64,000 bases of DNA, from assembly GCF_001645385.1 (NCBI RefSeq), contig NZ_LVHI01000015.1:1-64000 (forward strand), in the 5' to 3' direction. Position numbers and translations under genes: made by a program. Positions 60,591 to 64,000 of the stretch are shown piece by piece. The DNA comes from Rhodococcoides kyotonense. GTDB taxonomy: Bacteria > Actinomycetota > Actinomycetes > Mycobacteriales > Mycobacteriaceae. The first letter of the stretch is position 1. Every line of letters begins with the position of its first letter. The notes under the pieces were generated by a model that was not told where the DNA came from, did no database searches, and worked only from the letters and a program-made list of their open reading frames with translations.

Positions 60591-60792
60591 AGCGCGGACT
60601 CTACCAGCGATAACGCGGGACGCGTCCGTAGTGCATGAGGTGTGTGGGTTCTAAAGGCGGATTGAGGGTGCGAGACGGGTACGGGCGGTCTTTGGTTCTG
60701 GGGTCGTGGGTTTCGGTGGTCGGGATCGGGACATGTGGGGAGGTTGTGTCAGGAATCGCGGATTTCGCTGTGATCGGGCTAGGGTGTCGGGC
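60591..60792. other. Candidate origin of transfer (oriT) region, G/T-skewed
   Basis: The 200 bases between the divergent relaxase and accessory genes are the expected place for oriT. The plus strand is strongly skewed: in 60661-60720 I count 29 G against 8 C. It contains the 10-bp palindrome GGACGCGTCC (60618-60627) near the relaxase end. No nic site of a known plasmid was recognised. Both promoters must lie here as well. Confidence 0.5.
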
Positions 60793-61221
60793 ATGGCATC
60801 GACTCAGGCACGGCAGAGCGCTCGCGCTCGCGCTCGCGCCGCACACCAAAAGGTCGTGGCCGACCGCAAAGCACGCGACGACGCGAACATCGCGTCGATG
60901 ACCGAATACTTCGCCGCCGCCGAACAAATCGACGCAGCGCAGCTCGTGATGGCGAATGCAATCGAGGCGATCCGCAAACGAGAAGGCACGCTCGCAAAAG
61001 CAGCCGAGATCCTCGGCCTCGGAACCGGACAGGCTCGCAAGCTTGTTGCTCTACTCGACAACCCATCGTCGGCAGCCGCCACCAACAACGCAGATTCCTC
61101 TGATGACGAAACGGCGGCGGTCAACTCGGCCGACATCGACCAGGCCGACTCCTTCCCTGCTGCCGACATCGACACCGCTGTCACTGGCACTCGGGTCGAC
61201 TCCGATACGGCCACGACGTAG
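60793..61221 (+). CDS. Small helical protein, possible relaxosome accessory
   Basis: A 142-residue protein from ATG 60793. The N-terminus is a basic helix (ASTQARQSARARARAAHQKV) encoded by a GCTCGC tandem repeat. The middle (IRKREGTLAKAAEILGLGTGQARKLVALL) looks like a helix-turn-helix, and the C-terminus is acidic and disordered. Divergent from the relaxase across the candidate oriT, the standard place for accessory DNA-binding proteins. Function inferred from position and HTH. Confidence 0.7.
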   Translation: MASTQARQSARARARAAHQKVVADRKARDDANIASMTEYFAAAEQIDAAQLVMANAIEAIRKREGTLAKAAEILGLGTGQARKLVALLDNPSSAAATNNADSSDDETAAVNSADIDQADSFPAADIDTAVTGTRVDSDTATT

Positions 61222-61239
61222 CGGTTGGGGCGGTGACGC

Positions 61240-61857
61240 GTGACGGAAAGTGAGATGACTAAGCCGTCGCTGTTCGACGATTACGACGAGCCCGCACTCA
61301 TCCCTGCCCCGCCGATCCAGCTCGCGTTGTTCGGTGACGACACCGACATCGCACCGCTCGTTCCCAATCGCCGTTTGTGGCGGCCGCTGCAACAACCACT
61401 GTCGGAGAAAACAGTGGCGCGGTTCTGGAGGAAAGTCGTCAAGACACCGACGTGTTGGTGGTGGCGATCAGCGGTCAGCTTCCCCGATGGCTATGGCAGA
61501 TTCACCTTCACCGACGGCAACACCCCACGCACCCTTTCGGCGCACCGTTTCGCGTTGTTGCTGGCGCACGGAGACCTCGGCGACGGCATCGTCGGTGAAC
61601 ACGACTGCGACGAAACTCTCTGCGTCCGTGTTGACGATGGGCACCTCAAACTCGGAACACAATCAGCGAATCTTGCACACGCTGTTGCGATGGGACGACA
61701 CATCGGACCCGCACCCGCAGGTGGTGATCCGCGCGGACGATACGGACGCGCGGTCGCCATCCGAGATGCACTCAAAAATGGCTACGAACCGCAACTTCTC
61801 GCCGCCGCGCTCGCCGGCCACACCATCCCCGGAAACACCGCACCGACACTGTTCTGA
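61240..61857 (+). CDS. HNH endonuclease with N-terminal clamp-like motif
   Basis: A 205-residue protein. HNH_3-type core: CWWWRSAVSFPDGYGRF, TLSAHRFALLLAHGDL, VGEHDCDETLCVRVDDGHL and TQSANLAHAVAMGRH. The N-terminal tail contains PPIQLALFGDD, where QLALF (27-31) fits the beta sliding clamp-binding consensus. It could act on replicating or incoming DNA. GTG 61240, 18 bases after the accessory gene, so probably the same operon. Confidence 0.8.
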   Translation: MTESEMTKPSLFDDYDEPALIPAPPIQLALFGDDTDIAPLVPNRRLWRPLQQPLSEKTVARFWRKVVKTPTCWWWRSAVSFPDGYGRFTFTDGNTPRTLSAHRFALLLAHGDLGDGIVGEHDCDETLCVRVDDGHLKLGTQSANLAHAVAMGRHIGPAPAGGDPRGRYGRAVAIRDALKNGYEPQLLAAALAGHTIPGNTAPTLF

Positions 61858-61909
61858 CCCTCCGGTACCGGGTCAACGACCACAGATTCGACGAGCAACG
61901 GAGAGCCCG

Positions 61910-62635
61910 ATGACTGAGCCAGACAAAGATCCGTTCCCGGCCGTGCGCCCGCCCCGGCAGCCGAAACCCGTTGCACCAGGCTCCTCATCCGACCGATTCG
62001 AAAAGCTCATGCCGGTCCGTCGAAAATTGGACGGACTCCGGATCGCCCACCTCGACGTCGGTCTGCACGTTGTGTCTGCGGGTGAGGGAAAGATCTTCAC
62101 AGCGGACCTTGCCGTGATGGCCATGCTTCAGCGCGGTTACGGCGTCCTGGACGCACTTATCGACGCGGTGGACAACTACAACATGCATGCGGCTGCGCCG
62201 CTGCTTCGACTACAGCTCGACACCCTGTTTCGAGTGTCCTACATGGCCAACCACGCCGAGGCAGACAGCCTGGCAATACGTCTACTCAACGGTGAAGAGT
62301 TCCGCTCCATGAGAGATGCGGACGGCAAGAAGCTGACGGATGGTCGGCTGCAAGAGTTGGCCGCAGCACACCACGACTGGGCGATAGCGGTCTATCGAGA
62401 AACCTCCGGCTGGGTTCACTTCTCCCTCAGCCACATGAAGGCCACAACTCAAACCGGAGACGACGGCTCGATCTTCATGGGGATTCCTCTTCGGCCCACG
62501 GTGTTACCGGTGTCCTTGTGGTTGGAAGTGCTCGGCGCGGCAGTGCAGGCGACCGACGAGATCTTCGAATACGTCCGTAGGTGGGCAGAAACCAAGGCGC
62601 ACTCAGCTCGTCGGATCCGAGATGCGAACACGTGA
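61910..62635 (+). CDS. Hypothetical protein, DUF5677-like pattern
   Basis: A 241-residue soluble, helical protein. AVMAMLQRGYGVLDALIDAVDNYNMHAAAPLLRLQLDTLFR and the later YRETSGWVHFSLSHM have the layout of DUF5677-type proteins (helical bundle with a conserved histidine near the end). The role is unknown. ATG 61910 with CAACGGAG upstream. Last gene of the plus-strand run from 60793. Confidence 0.6.
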   Translation: MTEPDKDPFPAVRPPRQPKPVAPGSSSDRFEKLMPVRRKLDGLRIAHLDVGLHVVSAGEGKIFTADLAVMAMLQRGYGVLDALIDAVDNYNMHAAAPLLRLQLDTLFRVSYMANHAEADSLAIRLLNGEEFRSMRDADGKKLTDGRLQELAAAHHDWAIAVYRETSGWVHFSLSHMKATTQTGDDGSIFMGIPLRPTVLPVSLWLEVLGAAVQATDEIFEYVRRWAETKAHSARRIRDANT

Positions 62636-62721
62636 ACCGTTGGCGCACCTATGTCGGTGCCATGACGTAGACAAGAAAGACATAGCGCGGGACTGCCCCA
62701 GGTTTGGTTGACATCTGAGCT

Positions 62722-62739
62722 GTGAGGATCGCTCCTCAC
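62722..62739 (+). promoter_or_regulatory. Small hairpin before the membrane protein gene
   Basis: GTGAGG-ATCGCT-CCTCAC, a 6-bp stem ending 19 bases before ATG 62759 and just ahead of the GGAAGGA ribosome binding site. It could be an operator or a leader structure. Confidence 0.35.
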
Positions 62740-62758
62740 GGTGGAAGGACTTTTTCCT

Positions 62759-63097
62759 ATGACGCTCTCCTCGCTCTTCACCGCCGACGTCGGACCTCTC
62801 CCTCTACTCGCCATCGCCGGTGCCGGATTCATGATCTGGTACGTGCGGTATCTCGGTGAGAACGACCCCGGATGGAAGGGGTTCGTCGCGAACATCCTCA
62901 CCGTCATCGGGATCGGTGCGTTCCTGATCGTCCTTGCAGTCGTCTTCTCCGCGTTCATCGCCGCGATCCTCGCGCTCGCCGCGGTGATGCTGTTCATGCT
63001 TCCTCTGTTCGCGCTCGGCGGCGCCAGCGGTGTCGCCGACCGCAGACCCAGGCGCGGGTACCGCCGCGACCCTTACGGCAACGACTACTACTACTGA
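62759..63097 (+). CDS. Small membrane protein, 112 aa
   Basis: Two to three hydrophobic helices (about 12-30, 42-66 and 66-85) followed by a basic, tyrosine-rich tail RRPRRGYRRDPYGNDYYY. Start ATG 62759 with GGAAGGA upstream. The Y/R-rich tail resembles those of small phage-like or plasmid membrane proteins, but no family can be named. Confidence 0.68.
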   Translation: MTLSSLFTADVGPLPLLAIAGAGFMIWYVRYLGENDPGWKGFVANILTVIGIGAFLIVLAVVFSAFIAAILALAAVMLFMLPLFALGGASGVADRRPRRGYRRDPYGNDYYY

Positions 63098-63271
63098 CCG
63101 CACGCCGCGCACGCGCAGCCCTTCTGCACGAGGCACAACGACTACGTGTGCGGCCCGTGCCGGCGGGCTGTGCACGCGATGCACGCACCCATTGAATGCA
63201 TTACTCGCGACACCTGCACCGAGGGTTGCGCGACCCGCAGCGGTCGAGACGCGGCGGCGGGTGCGCGGTTA
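63098..63271 (+). other. Cysteine-rich frame after the membrane protein stop
   Basis: In the same frame as the preceding gene, beyond its TGA, a stretch reads FCTRHNDYVCGPCRRAVHAMHAP and further DTCTEGC, i.e. five cysteines and several histidines like a zinc knuckle. No ATG is available and the only start candidate is GTG 63146. It may be a tiny gene, a decayed zinc-binding C-terminus or chance. Confidence 0.3.
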
Positions 63272-63898
63272 CTACGTCGTGGTGCCGTGCATCCAACTGA
63301 TGACGTCGAGGACCCGCAACGTACTGATCTCGTTTGGCAAGCCGGCCTTCGTTCGGATCGATCGCAACCGCTCGTCCAGCGCGCCCATGTCGGCGCGGAG
63401 CGCTTCCCTGATGGGGTCTCGGTGCCGGATTGTCGTGTTCAGAACACGTCCGACGACCACGTCGTAGATCGGCACCAACCGGGGGCGTTTACGCGCCATC
63501 AATTTGGTCGCTTTCGTGCGGCCGATGTCGGCGACGCTGCGCAGTTCGTTCTCGAGCAGCAGGATCGGTGTCTCTGATGTCAGCGCGTCGGTCTCTTCGA
63601 CGAGGTCACGGTCGGGGCCTACCGATTCCAGCAGTTCGGTGAATCGGTCGGCGCGGGTGACAAGCAGCTCGCGTGCCGCGCTCGCTTTGACCTCGACCGA
63701 CAAGAAAGTGATCGCGACCAGATCGTCAGCGGTGAACCGATTGGCGTCAGCCTCGCGTCCTTCCGGTGCCCAACTGTCGAAGAACGCACCGGTGTAGCAA
63801 TCGCCGCCGAGATAGGTGTTCCCGTAGTACCGCCGCAGCACAGCGACCGCGTCGTCGTCGGTGTCAGCGATCAAAGGCGGGGGGAGAGTCACACTCAT
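63272..63898 (-). CDS. DUF6308-like protein
   Basis: A 208-residue protein with YYGNTYLGGDCYTGAFFDSW, ADDLVAITFLSVEV, TKATKLMARKRPRLVPIYD and a C-terminal LRVLDVISWMHG. I associate this set with DUF6308, a family of unknown function in actinobacteria; the KLMARKRPRL-x-P-x-YD element resembles helix-hairpin-helix-like DNA-binding proteins. Start ATG 63898 (frame open to 63916). Confidence 0.75.
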   Translation of the reverse strand: MSVTLPPPLIADTDDDAVAVLRRYYGNTYLGGDCYTGAFFDSWAPEGREADANRFTADDLVAITFLSVEVKASAARELLVTRADRFTELLESVGPDRDLVEETDALTSETPILLLENELRSVADIGRTKATKLMARKRPRLVPIYDVVVGRVLNTTIRHRDPIREALRADMGALDERLRSIRTKAGLPNEISTLRVLDVISWMHGTTT

Positions 63899-63939
63899 AA
63901 CGGTCGATCGTGCCAAACGACACTGCGATCAACGCAGTC

Positions 63940-64000
63940 TCATGCGGAGATGCGCTCGATGCTGTTGACCACCAGCGCAATACGCTCCTCCGAGATCGAC
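63940..64000 (-). CDS. C-terminal end of a gene entering from the right edge
   Basis: On the minus strand a frame runs from the window edge to TGA at 63940 and reads SEERIALVVNSIERISA, a natural helical C-terminus with high third-position GC. Too short to identify. Confidence 0.4.
   Translation of the reverse strand, partial: SISEERIALVVNSIERISA

Noticed and set aside
1..64000. CRISPR arrays, tRNA or rRNA genes
   Set aside because: No regularly spaced direct repeats and no cloverleaf or rRNA-like sequence was recognised by eye on either strand.

Overview
The window looks like part of a large conjugative plasmid (or integrative conjugative element) of a high-GC, mycolic-acid-bearing actinobacterium, most likely Rhodococcus or a close relative such as Gordonia or Nocardia. 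The grounds are high third-position GC, many ATGA/GTGA gene overlaps, and actinobacterial families (SCO6880-type conjugation protein, DUF3068/PorA-type protein, MAB_1171c-type membrane protein, cutinase). No rRNA, tRNA, CRISPR array or intact insertion sequence was recognised. Genus and plasmid status are inferences.

Layout. 0-7 kb: accessory region with an intact zeta-type toxin-antitoxin pair (4097-5428), a second lone antitoxin paralogue (1099-1548) beside what looks like an inverted zeta fragment, a SUKH-like protein and several small unknown genes. 7.2-9.5 kb: replication module, a primase-polymerase-type Rep protein with a ribbon-helix-helix protein upstream. 9.8-16.2 kb: visibly lower-GC cargo block with an acyl-CoA-dehydrogenase-like protein, a DUF3068 membrane protein, an isoprenylcysteine-methyltransferase-like protein, an XRE/ImmA/MAB_1171c regulatory operon and two further XRE regulators.

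17-32.8 kb: a long tightly coupled plus-strand type IV secretion operon. It encodes two exported or anchored proteins, a cutinase, two small pilin-like membrane proteins, VirB8-like anchored proteins, a TrbL/VirB6-like channel protein, an SCO6880-like protein, a VirB4-like ATPase, an IS3-OrfA-like HTH protein and a three-domain cell-wall hydrolase. 33-42.7 kb: a cargo island that interrupts the transfer genes, with a GIY-YIG/RAMA protein, two HNH nucleases, an MmeI/YeeA-like adenine methyltransferase and a PLD-SNF2 helicase. I read this as a restriction or phage-defence locus. 43-60.6 kb: transfer and DNA-processing genes: the TraD/VirD4 coupling protein, a DUF4913 protein, a giant methylase-helicase with a second gene nested in its 5' end, an anchored exported protein, and a divergently transcribed MobF relaxase-helicase of about 2060 residues. 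60.6-64 kb: a G/T-skewed candidate oriT, a small possible accessory protein, an HNH nuclease, and small unknown genes.

How the parts work together. Relaxase and accessory protein would process oriT, the coupling protein would pass the DNA to the VirB4/VirB6/SCO6880 channel, and the wall hydrolase and cutinase would open the peptidoglycan and perhaps the mycolate layer. The zeta pair would stabilise the plasmid and the PLD-SNF2/methyltransferase island would guard the host. Three items deserve attention first: a repeated palindrome GTCAAGA-NN-TCTTGAC found in three places including inside the relaxase gene and in a 40-bp perfect inverted repeat; the two-gene PLD-SNF2 plus methyltransferase locus; and the gene nested in the helicase, whose N-terminus also carries two beta-clamp-type motifs.
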